A stretch of 64,000 bases of DNA from Larimichthys crocea (GCF_000972845.2 NC_040017.1:24265606-24329605), one strand, 5' to 3'. Counted from the first letter of the stretch, positions 13,891 through 25,814 are shown. Notes: generated by a model not told the origin, from the letters alone. A program made the numbers and translations.

Positions 13891-14369
13891 TGTGTCTGGA
13901 GCTGCTCTCCATAGCGACCGATCCGCGTGGGCTGGACCACTTCTGCGGGACAACAAACAGAAACACACGTAAGCCTACGCACGCCACGCACGGCACGCAC
14001 ACCACGCACGCACCTCCCCTCCAATCATCCTGTGTTTGATTTGATTTGTCCTCCAACACTTTGATTCTCCTGGCATGTTGGTTAGCAGAAGTATTTCTGC
14101 ATCCAAAGTACTTTTTTTATGTTGGCCAGTGTCCAAAAAGTCATTTTACAGCTACTCTGCTATAATATATACTACTACCCTGCATCAGAGCAAGTAGTAA
14201 TGATATTTTTTATATTTTTTTAAATATATAACACCTTTAAAAACAAAGTTTACAAAGTGCTTTGACAGACAAGAACGTGCAGGAACTGAGGCCAAACAAA
14301 AGCAAGAAGATTTAAAAGCATTTAAAAACTTTAAAGACCTGACAATATCAAAAATACAAGACATTAAAG

Positions 14370-14805
14370 CAGTGGTTCTTAACCTTGTTGGAGGTTTCAT
14401 ATGCTCATTCACCGAACCCTTCTTTAGTAAAAAATAAAATATGTTTTTTTTTTTACTGGTGCACAAAATGAACCGTGCATTAACATCACCTTGTTCAAAT
14501 AACAAAAACCAACACAGTGCATGAACTCACAACAACTTACCTCAGTGTGACTTCTGCTGTTACCTTTGAGAGACCAGTTCAGATATGCGTGGCTTCACCT
14601 TGGCAAGTGCCAGTCTCATGTCATTTTCACAGCAAAGTCTGTTCCTTTTCTTAGTTTTTATGTCCAGCATCCTCGAAAACGATTGCTCACAAAGATATGT
14701 TGTAACAAATGGTATAAAAAATTCCAGGGCGGAGGCTCCACCGAACCCCTGAGACCGACTCACCGAACCCCTAGGGTTCGATCGAACCCAGGTTAAGAAC
14801 CACTG
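14370..14805 (-). mobile_element. Internally deleted hAT transposon with intact ends
   Basis: The ends are near-perfect terminal inverted repeats: CAGTGGTTCTTAACCT on the left, and its complement (aggttaagaaccactg) on the right. The flanking octamer cattaaag is repeated exactly at 14362-14369 and 14806-14813, which is the 8-bp target duplication expected of hAT elements. The 436-bp body keeps only the end of the transposase on the minus strand. It cannot encode its own transposition. Confidence 0.92.
14560..14760 (-). pseudogene. hAT transposase C-terminal (dimerisation) remnant
   Basis: The minus-strand frame reads FVTTYLCEQSFSRMLDIKT, then KKRNRLCCENDMRLALAKV, and stops. This is the conserved hATC dimerisation block of fish hAT transposases (the SCAND3/ZBED5-like kind). 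The BED finger and catalytic core are absent. The frame upstream of the block comes from the terminal repeat and is not authentic coding sequence. Confidence 0.85.
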
Positions 14806-15176
14806 CATTAAAGGTAAAAACAAGTTAGACTGCATCACAATAAAAGCAAGTTACTGATTCTGCGAGCCTTATCTCCTCAGGCCAAAGTCAAGGGGGCCAC
14901 CGGCCTCAGGTGGCACCTTTTTAGATTTAATCCTCGACTTTGGAACAGCCTGAAGGGCCTCACCTGAGGATCTAAGGCTGTGGACAGGCTCACGAGAGGT
15001 CAACGTCTCTGCTATGTAACCCGGAGCCAGGACCAAGGCGAGCTTTAGAGGTGATCAGTCAAATCTCTAAAAGAGAAGTCAGGATTTAGGGTGGTGATGT
15101 TGTCGTCTGTTAAAGCCAGTAAGAAGCTGCTGCATCCTGAACTAGCAGGCTTTGTATTAGTAGAACAGTATTAGAT

Positions 15177-15540
15177 CCTTTACTTTACTTCAGAAGTACA
15201 AAATACTGCATCAAAAATCTGACTTAAGTGAAATATTATTAGCAAAATGTGTCCTCATGATATTATTCCATTTAGTTTTGGCATATCACTGATGTATTCA
15301 CGTGTAAATATGTACACATGCACGTCCTCAGCTATATTCTACCACTGGTAGTAGTAAACATGATACTAGTAATAACAGTAGTAGGCTGCAGTGGTAATCG
15401 TAGTACTTTTATTGACTACTGGACATGTTGGATGGGACCACGGCTGGATTACCAGCTGGACGAAGTGAGCAGCTGCCCCTGAAGGCCCCCAAACCTCAGG
15501 GGAGGGGCCCCTGAAGGCTCCAGATTCACCATGTGACAAT
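15177..15540. repeat. Probable dispersed-repeat remnants
   Basis: Phrases such as acttcagaagtacaaaatactgcat, and gaccagctggacgaagtgagcagctgcccctgaagg-like sequence around 15450, look like decayed teleost repeats. Assigned by phrase resemblance only. Confidence 0.3.
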
Positions 15541-17365
15541 TAGTGTTTGGTGATTTGATTAACTGAACATTTGTTTAGCAATAGTGGTGACAACACTAAA
15601 GCACGATATAAAAAACGTGCTCAATCAAGTTCACACAACGTAATTATATTCATTTATAACTAATGCTTTGACACGTGGGAGAAACACGGAGGGGAGGGTC
15701 AGTAAGTCTGACCCTCGAGGGAGACGCTTACTGAAGCATAAGTGGATAACTGTTTAATCTTATCTTATCCTATGATAAAATACTGATCTTTATATGTAAT
15801 ATTTCTTAAAAAGGATGAAATAAAAGTGAAGTTTTGTTTGCATTCATCGGGAATCCTCTCGTTCTGAGGGCACACTTGTGAAAACCGCGATGAAACCATG
15901 AATTGTACAAATAACAGTTTACTATTTAAGCATGATTATATTCTTCACGGCACCGACTGAACAGATAAGGGCTCATTGTTTCACTCGGGGAGAGACAACT
16001 GAAACTTTATCCATTTTTGGCAGGTCCCACGAGTGTTGTGGAGATCCAGACCTGTAACTGGTTACCCTGTAGTCTCTCTAACCACGAGGTCCAGCCTATT
16101 TATAGACGAGAGGTTTCAAATTGTAAGCTGATATAAATGTTGTTTTCGCTTTACACATTTGTAGGGACTCTCAGACTCCTATAGCAGATCCAATCAATCA
16201 GTCAGAATACAGAAAACACAGATTTTCATAGTCTGAAATGAAAATATGGAAATGTTTCTGAGCACATTAAATCTGAGATGTGTGTTTAGCACGTTTATTG
16301 TTTGTTGGAGATTGTTGAGGCACATTTTTGTCGACATTGTGCAACCAAAGTAAAACAATTATTCTGAAACTGTGGGGAGAAAAAACGAGGAAGTGATTCT
16401 GAAAGCTAATAAAAAAAATCACAGGAGATCAGCAGCTGAAGGACAAAGCAGTCACATGTGACTTAACATGCGATTTCTGATTTCTGAAGAAGTGAAAATG
16501 TGTCTTCTCACCATCTTAAACTCACACACACTGCGGCTGCTCTGTCCTAAGACAAAGTGGTAATGAAACACTCTCTTGCATTGTTCTTCTCTTTGAGATA
16601 ATTACAGCTTTTACACATTCAGGAATCCGGCATCGTGTGCAGCACGGTGTTATTATCGTGCTCTGTAGCTCGAACTGATAAACACGCTCCCTCAGCAGTT
16701 TGAGGCGGACATCATATTTATTCACTGGAGATAAGCAGAGATGCTCATTTCAGTGGGATTCCTTCACGTGGAGCATTTCACTCTGCGGTGACGTGCTCGT
16801 ATCCCATATTAGTGTCCTCATCAGGGGACGTGAACGCTCCAGGGGGAGCCTCCACTTCCTGCAAAACTTAACCTGCTCCCTCTCCCTGCGCTGCATCCCA
16901 GCTTCACTGTGATTAAAGCATGACCCATGATGTGTCACCACACTATACCCCCCTGCCTTTATACCCTCTGGTGGTTTATTTATATCCTCAAAGAGCTATA
17001 AATCCCCAGGTGAAAGTGCTGCCCTTTTCACCAATCAATCTCGCCTCCTGGGCCACTTTGCATTGGAACAGTAAAGTCAGTGCAGTGGCTTTATGAGATG
17101 ATAAATCACATCTTATTTTCTTCCACAATACATTTAATGTGTTAATGATATCGCCAATTTGGGCGAAATAGTCTCACTGAGGCTTATTTCACACCACCGG
17201 TGTAACCAGTGCTGCGCAAATACTTCATAAATGCTTAAACCCCCCCTCAGTAGCACTAAATACTTTATGAGCATTTATGGCCCATGACCTTTGTAATTGT
17301 GGTTACCTCATTGAGGTTTTATGCTGAAAAAAAAATACTCAGTAAGCGTTATTACATTTTCTTCC
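15541..17365. other. Intergenic, nothing recognised
   Basis: AT-rich sequence with short frames on both strands. I see no domain, RNA gene or clear repeat. Confidence 0.5.
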
Positions 17366-17394
17366 AGGCAAGGCAAGGCAAGGCAAGGCAAGGC
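17366..17394 (+). repeat. (AGGCA)n pentanucleotide repeat
   Basis: Just under six perfect pentamer units. Confidence 0.95.
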
Positions 17395-19222
17395 TACACT
17401 GGCACCACCTCCCCTGTGACCAGTGGGTGGACATCCACATAGACTGTCTGGGACATTTGGTTTTACAGTCTGTGAAAACAGCCTTTGTTAAACACAACAT
17501 TCCTCACTAGTCACATTGGTGAGCCAGTCTTTGCACACCTCCAAAAACCTCCCAGCCCCCTCAATCCACCCACCCACCCACCCTTTCCTCCTCTGCAGCC
17601 ACTCTCCTGGTCCCATCCCCTGCCAAGGCTTGACCATTCTAGAGCAGGGAGAGGTCACCTCACTGCTGACGCTACATGCTTGTGTGTTCGCAGCTCCACA
17701 TAGGTCTTCCTCATAATGAGCTCCCTCTGAAATGACCCTCTGCAGTGCACGCTGACCTTTGGAAAGCATACGTGAAGGCAATAAAGACGACGTACCTGTT
17801 ACAGAGCAGGCCTCTGCAATGAGTGTTTGCAGGTTAGGTGTGCATTTTGAAAGCATAGTGTGATTTGGTGTATGTGCGTGCACTGGTTTAGAGGTAAAAC
17901 TCACATTAGAGCTTCTTTAGCAATCTGAAGTTCCCATTTAATCACGACCATAAACGGCAAAGAAAATAGTGTAGGTTGTAACTACCGCAATAAAAAAGGA
18001 AGTACAATATGAAACAGTGACTCCAAGAAATAAATTTCAATTGACTAGAGTGCACAGAGTGCAAGTGTAGCAATAAAACATATAAAATGGGTTGTAATGG
18101 ATTTAGATCGCCATCTGCTGGAAGCAGAGGAGAGGTTCTTCATCTGTGTATAAAACTATAATACAAACTGGAGCTGACATGAGTTAGAAAAATGAAGTGA
18201 TTTCTGAGTGTTTTTCTACAGACTGGATTTTATCACATACACCAGAAGAATATTAAAAAGAGGCCGTCATAAACAGAAGGAGCAATTACAGCAAAAACCT
18301 CCTTCAGACCAGCTGTCAGGTTATTTTTTTTTAAGCGTACAAAACAAGGCAGATATATAGGATTATAGTCTTTGGTCCATCCTCAGCAGAACACCTTTGT
18401 GGTTTGTTGTGTTAAAACAAGTCCTACATACATGCAGATGAGGCCAGTCTGCAATCATCTCATTTACAAGTTCGACAGCCGAAATCAAACCAACTAAACT
18501 GAACCTGGATCATGTCGTGACTTTTATAGTGATCAGAGGTAAGAGGTTTGTTTTCTGCTCTGTGAGTAACAGTGTGGAAAGAGGTGATGCTGTGGATGAA
18601 GTGATGACAGGAAGATGGGGAGCTTGACAAACGGCCTAAAAGCTTTATAGGAGACAGACAGAGAGAGAGAGGGGGGACATGGGTAATTTGCAGTGGAGGT
18701 GGAGTCGTTGAGTGAAAAACAGAGACACAAACAACAAGTAAAGCAACACTACCTTGATGTTCTCAGAGGTCTTTTACAGACTGAAATATTCACACAGTAA
18801 TGCAGAGAAACATGTAAAAAATGCAGCCCCACCAGCTGATTGGTCGAATTTCACAAAGAGAGTTAGTCATCCAATTGTGTGGCGTCTCTGGGTTTTTACT
18901 GTGTTTACAAAGTGGCTTCTGGTCAAACAGAATACCTCCCGACACGACCGCAGAGGACATTCTGTTCACGTGGTTGGCTCAGGCACGTCTCGTGTTTAAC
19001 ATCCGTTCACGGCAACAATTAAATCAGAACAAATCTAGCAAATGGCTCTCATCTTTTGGCAGCCGTATGAAGTTTGCTCTTTGTTTTTAGCTCTGGTTAA
19101 ATGTTTTTCAGTCATGTGGATCAACAAGATGTCGCAGAAAAACAAAAGCCTGGATCTAATCCAGAGAAATGAACCCAGGTTAAAACCAGAAACATCCAGA
19201 TTTATGTTTTTAGTATTTTGTC
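17395..19222. other. Intergenic, nothing recognised
   Basis: Contains a CCCA-rich stretch near 17565-17585 but no supported coding region. It ends at the presumed 3' end of the DIABLO transcript. Confidence 0.5.
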
Positions 19223-19228
19223 TTTATT
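19223..19228 (-). terminator. diablo: Polyadenylation signal AATAAA for DIABLO
   Basis: AATAAA on the minus strand, about 330 bp after the stop codon, gives a plausible 3' UTR. It is inferred from position only. Confidence 0.5.
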
Positions 19229-19559
19229 ACAATACATGTTGGCAAAATATAACACAAGAATCTGATGCTGTTGAAGTCACAAGACGACAAACAGCTGAGA
19301 GAAAACAGAATCTTCTATGCTGCTGAAGCATTATTCAACAAAATGTCTAAAATGACCAAACAATTATGGAGACGTCCTCATTTTGTGTGTGTGATACTTG
19401 CCTATATCTGGCACTGTGTGCAGATGTAAGCACGTAAAATTTGAACACAGTCTAACTGGAATAGGAACAAATCAAATCAACATATGACAGACCAGAAAAG
19501 AAAGGAGACTCTGTAGACATGATAAATTATTCACTTTGTTCCCCAGACACCTCTGGACT

Positions 19560-19762
19560 TCAGTCTTCTCTCAGATAAGCCTCGGGTATGTCTTCCTCGT
19601 CACTCTGTGAGGAGGCAGCATGTTGCGCCATCCTTTGGACCTCCATTACTTTAGCCTCGGTTAACTTCTTATCCGCGTCCACTGACAGTTTCTGCACCTC
19701 CTCCACCTGCGTTTGGGCCACCTGAACGTTTGTCTTCACAGTGATGGACGCATGTTCAGCTC
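19560..19762 (-). CDS. diablo: DIABLO exon 6 (C-terminus and stop)
   Basis: Encodes [16 protein letters not shown] through EEVQKLS to [10 protein letters not shown] and a TGA. The acceptor GTGTCCAG directly follows an intronic (GT)n run on the coding strand. The YLRED ending is diagnostic of the family. Confidence 0.95.
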
Positions 19763-22700
19763 CTGGACACACACACACACAGATGCAAACACACAACAAC
19801 AGTTCAAAGGTTGATGTAACACCACCTCAAGTTCAGACATTAGGTGCGGTCATTAGGAAGGCACTCCCGTCCATCATCTCCGTTTTTGTTTTACACAAAG
19901 GCCTACCGAGTGACGGCAAATGATCCATACGCTGTCCAAAGTGTTAACACTGACAGCAGCTGAATGGGAAGAGGCACGGACAGCGGCGAACAAAGCTTCG
20001 TGAAGATGATTCACTTTGATTCATCGCTGCAAAAGCCCTGAGAAAACCTGCCCCAACACTGCAACCATGACATCCCAACTCTTCAATCACACCGCGACAG
20101 AGCCACACCGAGACATCTTTCACACACCTGAGGTGTACGCCGCCTCCGACGCCATTTCACACAGCTTGACTGCGCTGAACCAGGACTCATGAAAACGCTT
20201 GCATTCATCTCGTCTGTCATTAACCTGCCGATGGAGAGATTTAGGAAACCAAAGCAAAGCCTGCTGTCATATTTATGGTGTCACAATCAATAAATGAACA
20301 GAAAGAACTTAATGACGTGTTCAGGTTTGATGGAGGAGCACGAACATGAACCAACCTCTGCACGCTGGCGGATGATCACCTGCCAGATTGTGTCCTCTTC
20401 TGCTGCAGTGAGTTTTCCCAGTGAATCCAAATATCGTTTTTGGAGAGCTATGAGTGTGTGCACAGCCTGATGGCAGACAGAAGGAGGACATACATAGTTT
20501 ACATTTAAAAATCAAAGTATGGAGGCAGAGGAGCACAGGTGAGGAAGTTCTGGACACTTTTTTTTTCAAGTATTACAGTTCAGACAAAATAAGTCTGTAG
20601 ATTTTCCCGAAACACTAACCAGGACAATCTACTCCATACTGATTTTATACATCAGGACTATTTCGTGATGAACTGAGGCATCAAACAAACGAAGAAAACT
20701 GAGAGAGCTCAGCTTTTTCTGTGCTCACTCATCCGACTCCTTTTTGATGACTCAGCTTCACTTTCTGCAACAGCTCAAAAAAAAAAAGCTGAAGCTGTCA
20801 CAAGTGCTACTCTTCATACATAATATTTATTTTTTACATGTAGCACAAAGTGTCAGCGTCAGCACATTTTGTGTGAGTACTGAGAGTCTTTGCCTGTCAA
20901 TAAAGAAATTGTGTTTGATGTCTGTGTGTACATTTTCTTATATGACTCTGTATGATGTTACTGTCTTTGTTCTGACTTACCAGTGAACTACAGATGTGAG
21001 TTTAATGCTGTAATCTGGCATGTTGGATCAAATCTGTACGCACTAGACTTGCTGGCAATCGTAGAAATTCTAAATAACAGCATCCAAACTTACTTTTGAG
21101 TACTCTGTGATGGCTTCTATGAGAGCCAAGGTGGTCTGAGAGAGAAAAGTGCTTGAACTGTCTGTTACCAGAGAGGCCGCTCGTTTGATCAGAGAGTCCT
21201 GAGAGAGGTTGTCAACCTGCAGACACAGAGAGGAACACAAGAAAGAGAGTGAGAGGTTACACACTGTAGATTACTGGTTTCAAACGTGAATAAAATAAAA
21301 TAATTGTTTTTAAAGTTTACATATTATTTAAGATCTAAACACAGGATGAAGCCTCAGTAAAAACCTGAACACAAGATATATTCACAGAGCCTTCACTCTC
21401 TGTTAAACAGCCAAAGATCAGGGAGAATAAAACACTAAAACACAAAAGTACATATGATTGGTAAAAACATATAATACAGGCTAAGAATTGTATAAAACAT
21501 TCCTAAAAATATCAGGAAAACACAAAGAAAATTCAAAATTCACTTAATTCATTCAGAATTATTAATAATTTTTACAATTTTGGGTTCATTGTACAGTTTA
21601 ACAGCTGTTCTCTACTTTTTATTGTTATTTATTGAATATAATATGAATGTAAATGTTATGACATGTTATTTATGTTTTGTTATAATTGTGTATAAAGTCA
21701 ATGTAAATTGTAAATTGTAATTGAGCATGCATGGGCAAAGAAAAAGGTGGATAATAACCAATAACTTGTATTCACACATACGCTGTAAATATGTTATCTT
21801 ACCAACATATGCTGCTGCTGCCAAACTGTATTTATCTTAGTATATTCATTTGTTAATGCTGTATATGTGTTATAATATATTCATATTTATATCTACAATG
21901 TTATTCACTGCATAGATTCCTGTTCATAAGTGTTCATATACTTACTCTGCACTTCTGGTTAGATGCTAAACTGCATTTCGTTGTGTTAGTACTTTGTACA
22001 ATGACAATAAAGTTGAATCTGATAAGCCAGGTGATGTTGTAAGTGGCAAAAAGAGTCCAAGGATTAAAGGGTTATTTTATGGTTGGTCAAGTGTTTGGGA
22101 CATTCCAGCCTTGCTTGAAATAGAGCAATACTTTTGCAACCTTGTGGCCTTATCTGGTCATCCTTTAGTTAAATGATGTAAAGAGATTGTTAAAGGGTGT
22201 TATGTAACTGAGGTATTATTGTTTTGTTTGTAACAGAAGTAAGAGCCAGAGTGTTTCCACAGTGCGCCACGTCACGTATTGAGGAGAGAGAGATAGACGA
22301 TAGTCATCGGGGCCCCTGGCACCTGCAGGTCTAGTACAGCACATGTCATTTGTAATAACATGCTAAGAAGAGTTTTGGATCGACGGTTGTGTAATTGTGT
22401 AAACCGTGTGACAGTAACAAGTCAGTAATGGACGGGGTTGAGATTTATGATTTTAAATCACCTCTTATGACGCTGTGAGTCGTTAATATTTAAATAAATC
22501 TCTAAAGTTTATCCCCCTCGTTGCATCGTTACTATAATGAGTTTATAGACACGAGTCAAAATAAGATACAGTGGCAAACACTTTATTTGTCACTATAAAT
22601 AGTCATTATACGAGGTCATGTTTTAAGTTTTATTCGTCAGGGTAACACAGGGTCAACAAAACAAATGAATATGTTGGATGAGAGCAGCTGGTCTGCTCTG

Positions 22701-23539
22701 CATGAAGAGCACAAAGGATAAAAATACAATAAACTTAAAGGTTAAAATAAAAATACAAAATATATTGAACTAGTTTATGAGAAATATGTATAAATGTTCT
22801 ATACAGTATTGAGAAGTATTACTGTATAAGTATATGAACATCTTTTTTATACAGTTTTTGTATACGTATGTTTAGCACAGGTTAACCTCTAACAGTCAAT
22901 GTTTAACTCCTCTGCACATATTTAAATTTAGATCTATCTCAGGTCGATTTTAACGTATGGATACTGTGTTGAAGGGTTAATTCTTTTTTGTTTTTTTTTT
23001 AAGATATTTTTTATTGAAGTCTTTTTTATATGTGTACTTTCACAAACAAGACACACAAAGGAACAGACATACAAAACCAGAACCCCTCATCTACTCCCAC
23101 CCTCAACCCTGGTACAGTAAAAAAAATTAAAAAGAATAAATAAAACAACTGCACGAGTTCACCTTCATTTACATCTGAAAAGCAAATTAAAATACAATCA
23201 AATGCTGTATGAGGTCCCAAATAGTCAAAATCATAGAAGTAGACAAAGTAGTAAAGGGGAGCAGGTTATACACTGACATACTAGTTAAACTGATGGTACT
23301 AAGGACAAGAAAAAGCTTGATATTTGTAGTTTTTGAAACTATATTAATGATGTATTTCCAATAAGTTAGGACATTTCCAGAGCATATGAAGCAAGTCCCC
23401 CTCACAGGTTCTACATCTCTGACAATTTGGAGAGGAGTTGTGGTGTATTTTATGTAGTTATAGGTTTCTTCTAATGTGTGTTCAATGTATGTTTGCATGC
23501 TGCTACTGCTGGATGCTCGAATTTCTTTTGGGATTAATA

Positions 23540-23592
<53 letters not shown>

Positions 23593-23615
23593 AATAAATA
23601 AATAAATAAATAAAG

Positions 23616-23657
<42 letters not shown>

Positions 23658-24300
23658 AATAAATAAATAAATAAATAAATAAAGTATCTATCTATCTATG
23701 ACTATAGTCAGACAGTATGACGTCAGTGTGTTTGTCTATGACAGGTGACAGACTGACTCACCTGTCTGAAAGGCACCGCACACAGCAGCCCAGACGCCAC
23801 ACCTGCCACACCTGCCACACCTGTGACACCTGCCACACCTGTGTACAGCATGTTGGTCCATCTCACAGGTTTGTGATGAGCTGCAGACTTTGAGCTGCTG
23901 AACAAAACAAACAAAATAAAACTGGGTTCAATTCAAAACAAATTAAAAAAGAGACTTTTACTGTGAAGTTATGAAGAACAACTAAAGACCTGGCGCTAAC
24001 ACACATAATGTTTGTTTACTTCTGTGTGATAAACAGAGAAAAAAAAAACAATTATGTGAAATTAAAAACAAGTTTAGCTTTTATTTTGACAGCTTCCGGT
24101 TACCTGACATGGATCTAAACATGCTAATTTAACAACAATAACGTCAACACAAACACTCAGTCTTTGAGCGCTTGTTAGTTCAACATATCACGTATAAAAT
24201 AAATAACAAACGTCGCCAGTTTAACGTCGTTTAACAATAATAAAGACAAATCTTACCGGAGCAGACGGAGGCAGCTTGTTAGCCTCCTTAGTGAAGACAT
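19560..24300 (-). CDS. diablo: DIABLO/SMAC, mitochondrial IAP-binding pro-apoptotic protein (6 exons)
   Basis: DIABLO is made with a mitochondrial presequence. After release to the cytosol its new N-terminus binds IAP BIR domains and frees caspases. Coding exons in order of transcription are 24300-24257, 23897-23762, 21216-21094, 20466-20356, 20224-20128 and 19762-19560. All junctions are GT-AG and the phases join without a break, giving 237 residues (human DIABLO has 239). Recognised landmarks are [53 protein letters not shown] and the C-terminus PEAYLRED. Residues 55-58 are AVPF, matching the position of the mature N-terminus in human (residue 56, AVPI). An in-frame ATG seven codons upstream (24321) is an alternative start. 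The downstream ATG puts the cleavage site almost exactly where the human protein has it. Confidence 0.95.
20128..20224 (-). CDS. diablo: DIABLO exon 5
   Basis: 32 codons plus one base, [19 protein letters not shown] then [14 protein letters not shown]. Acceptor CGGCAG, donor CAG|GTGTGT. Confidence 0.92.
20356..20466 (-). CDS. diablo: DIABLO exon 4
   Basis: 37 codons, [19 protein letters not shown] through QVIIRQRAE. The acceptor is CCATCAG and the donor GAG|GTTGGT, a weaker but acceptable donor. It matches the human AVYTLTSLYRQY...IIGARAE segment. Confidence 0.93.
21094..21216 (-). CDS. diablo: DIABLO exon 3
   Basis: 41 whole codons from [13 protein letters not shown] to ITEYSK. The acceptor is TCTGCAG and the donor AAA|GTAAGT. 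It holds the most conserved helix of the family. Confidence 0.95.
21950..22022 (+). repeat. Retroposon 3' tail (caatgacaataaagttgaatct type)
   Basis: Ends with gcatttcgttgtgttag and acaatgacaataaagttgaa, a very common 3' end of fish non-LTR elements. It lies inside DIABLO intron 2. Confidence 0.6.
22985..23440 (-). mobile_element. Decayed L1-like LINE 3' end
   Basis: The minus strand opens with a conserved C-terminal reverse-transcriptase-ORF signature, [19 protein letters not shown] (a C-x2-C-x2-C followed by H and C). It then breaks down through stops to a T-rich end at 22985-23010. This fits the 3' part of an L1/Tx1-like LINE in DIABLO intron 2. Confidence 0.6.
23507..23698 (+). repeat. 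(ATCT)n/(AAAT)n compound microsatellite seeded by a retroposon tail
   Basis: Two blocks of ATCT units, each followed by AAAT units and ending in aaagtatct. The preceding gggattaataa phrase is the usual fish LINE tail ending in TATCTATC, so the array probably grew from such a tail and then duplicated as a block. Confidence 0.9.
23762..23897 (-). CDS. diablo: DIABLO exon 2 (presequence and IAP-binding motif)
   Basis: Carries the rest of the presequence, with a GVA/GVT tandem repeat at residues 35-49, and ends in ...LLCAVPFRQ|. The donor is CAG|GTGAGT. The acceptor is a NAGNAG tandem (TTCAGCAG), so an isoform lacking one Ser codon (start 23894) is possible in the same frame. Phase is 0 at the 3' end. 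Confidence 0.9.
24257..24300 (-). CDS. diablo: DIABLO exon 1 (presequence start)
   Basis: Encodes [14 protein letters not shown] plus two bases of an Arg codon, a basic amphipathic start typical of mitochondrial targeting. The donor is CG|GTAAGA. The alternative upstream ATG at 24321 would add MLLWRTK. Confidence 0.88.
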
Positions 24301-24321
24301 CTTGGTGCGCCACAATAACAT

Positions 24322-24350
24322 GTTCGACGTCACCGATCAAAGGTTCCACA
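24322..24350 (-). promoter_or_regulatory. diablo: DIABLO proximal promoter with CRE-like site
   Basis: GGTGACGTCG lies just upstream of the first possible ATG on the coding strand. TGACGTCG is a CpG-containing CRE/ATF-type site common in TATA-less housekeeping promoters. The exact transcription start is unknown. Confidence 0.4.
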
Positions 24351-24784
24351 CACACACTGAGCTCTGCTGCCCTCTGGTGGAGAGGAAGAGCAGCAGCATG
24401 AGCTCAGAGCTCAGCTCTGCTCTCCACAGGGGAAACTCGGGAGGTGCAGCAGCAGCACAAGGACAAAAAAAGAATAATTAGCATATAAAAGTATATAAAA
24501 TAAGAATTTAATTAAAAGATTCTCTCAAATTACAGTGTCAGTTACAATATCATGCATGCATACTGCACTGTAAACAATCAGAGACTATTCTCTGTACAGT
24601 CTCTCAAACACTGAATGCTTTTTTAAGGTTTTAGATCTATATATCGTATAGTTTACTGTTACTTGGCTTTTATTTGACAGTTTTTGGTTTTCAACTGTTA
24701 TTTATACCCTGTGTATATATTGTTAAATTGGATATCTTATAGGTGCATAGTGTTAAACCTCCATAGTGTTCATACTTACTATCT

Positions 24785-24842
24785 AAGCTGCTGTAACAAA
24801 CACAATCTCCCTGCGGGGATTAATAAAGTATTTCTAATTCTG
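24785..24842 (+). repeat. Retroposon 3' tail (gggattaataaagtatttctaattctg)
   Basis: The phrase ctgcggggattaataaagta followed by tttctaattctg is the standard tail of fish LINE/SINE elements. The body upstream is too decayed to recognise. Confidence 0.6.
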
Positions 24843-25814
24843 AAGCAAAGTGTGTTGATGTGGTTAGTAGCAGCAAAGTATAATAAATGATACCATCAAA
24901 TACAATATAATACATCATCATACATATGATTTATATAGAATATGTTATGGGAATTTTTAAAGAAAAACCCTTAAGTAAGGAAGACTGGATTCAAAGAATC
25001 AAAGTTCAAGTTGGATTTATTATTCTTGTACAAGAAGGAGCGTTTAACAGTGCAACACACAAAAAGGGGTTACAGAGAAAAGGCTCCCTGAGGAGCTCTA
25101 ACAGTTGGTTCTTATACATTTTTTAAAAATCTCGGACACATCCCCACTGATACAGATAATATCATAACATCCTATACTACTGATTTATAATTGTCTCTCC
25201 CTGCCAGCCTCAGTAAATCAGAGGCCAACTAAGGGAAGTGCACGAGACATGCAAAAGACAGGATACACACACACACTATCTATATCTATATAATCCTAAT
25301 TTTTATAAGAGAATACGAACACTGTGCAACAAAACAACGCTTTCCTCCCACATGCCGTCCCGAGATCACTTCCTGTGACTCAAAGTGTGTTTAGAAATGA
25401 TTCATTCTCACTTTTTGTTCTTTAAACATATAAATAATATCACTCATACACTATCTACTAATGCTGTGTATACTACATATACTGTCACATCTACCTACCT
25501 CATAAAGTACATAAAGCAACCTGCCACATAAATCATATTTAATATATATTTAAGCACAGTTTTGTTACTGTCTATATGCATTATTGCTGTTTCTGTGTCT
25601 GTACATAGTAGTTTAATGTTTACCCGTCCAGCTTGTTGTTCTTGTTTTTAGCTGTCGATATCTGTGTATATACACTGAGAATAAAAGTAATTCTGATTAT
25701 ATTATGTAATCATACTATATTATCTAGTTAAATAATATAACATAGTAACATAATAATGTATAATATAAGTATGGGGTATAAATTATATCCCATACTTATG
25801 GTCTCTCTATCTCT

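Larger units (their letters stand above)
13490..14010. promoter_or_regulatory. CpG-rich, promoter-like patch
   Basis: CpG dinucleotides are clearly denser than in the AT-rich flanks: gcaccgccgcg, the cggtcc region, ccgatccgcg, and the cacgcacgccacgc tract near 13980. The patch holds a CTG/CTC tract, a CAA tract, and good splice donors on both strands. This is what the first exon and promoter of a housekeeping or developmental gene look like, possibly a bidirectional one. No downstream exon could be recognised on either side, so the gene is unnamed. Confidence 0.5.
14214..15160. repeat. Old dispersed repeat interrupted by a hAT element
   Basis: The left part (tacaaagtgctttgacag, then aaaaagcatttaaaaac-like sequence) and the right part (after 14805, with gagccaggacc and acctgaggatctaaggc phrases) resemble one teleost repeat. 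The hAT insertion at 14370-14805 splits it. The match is from memory of phrases only. Confidence 0.4.

Noticed and set aside
13713..14059. Ala/Gly- and Glu/Gln-rich minus frames
   Set aside because: Produced by the CTC/CTG tract and the cacgcacgccacgc repeat. More likely leader sequence than protein.
22020..22560. Possible solo LTR in DIABLO intron 2
   Set aside because: Sequence style and an AATAAA-like signal are suggestive, but no terminal TG...CA with target duplication could be fixed.
23520..23698. CRISPR-like regular repeats
   Set aside because: Simple ATCT/AAAT tandem units without spacers, in a vertebrate genome.
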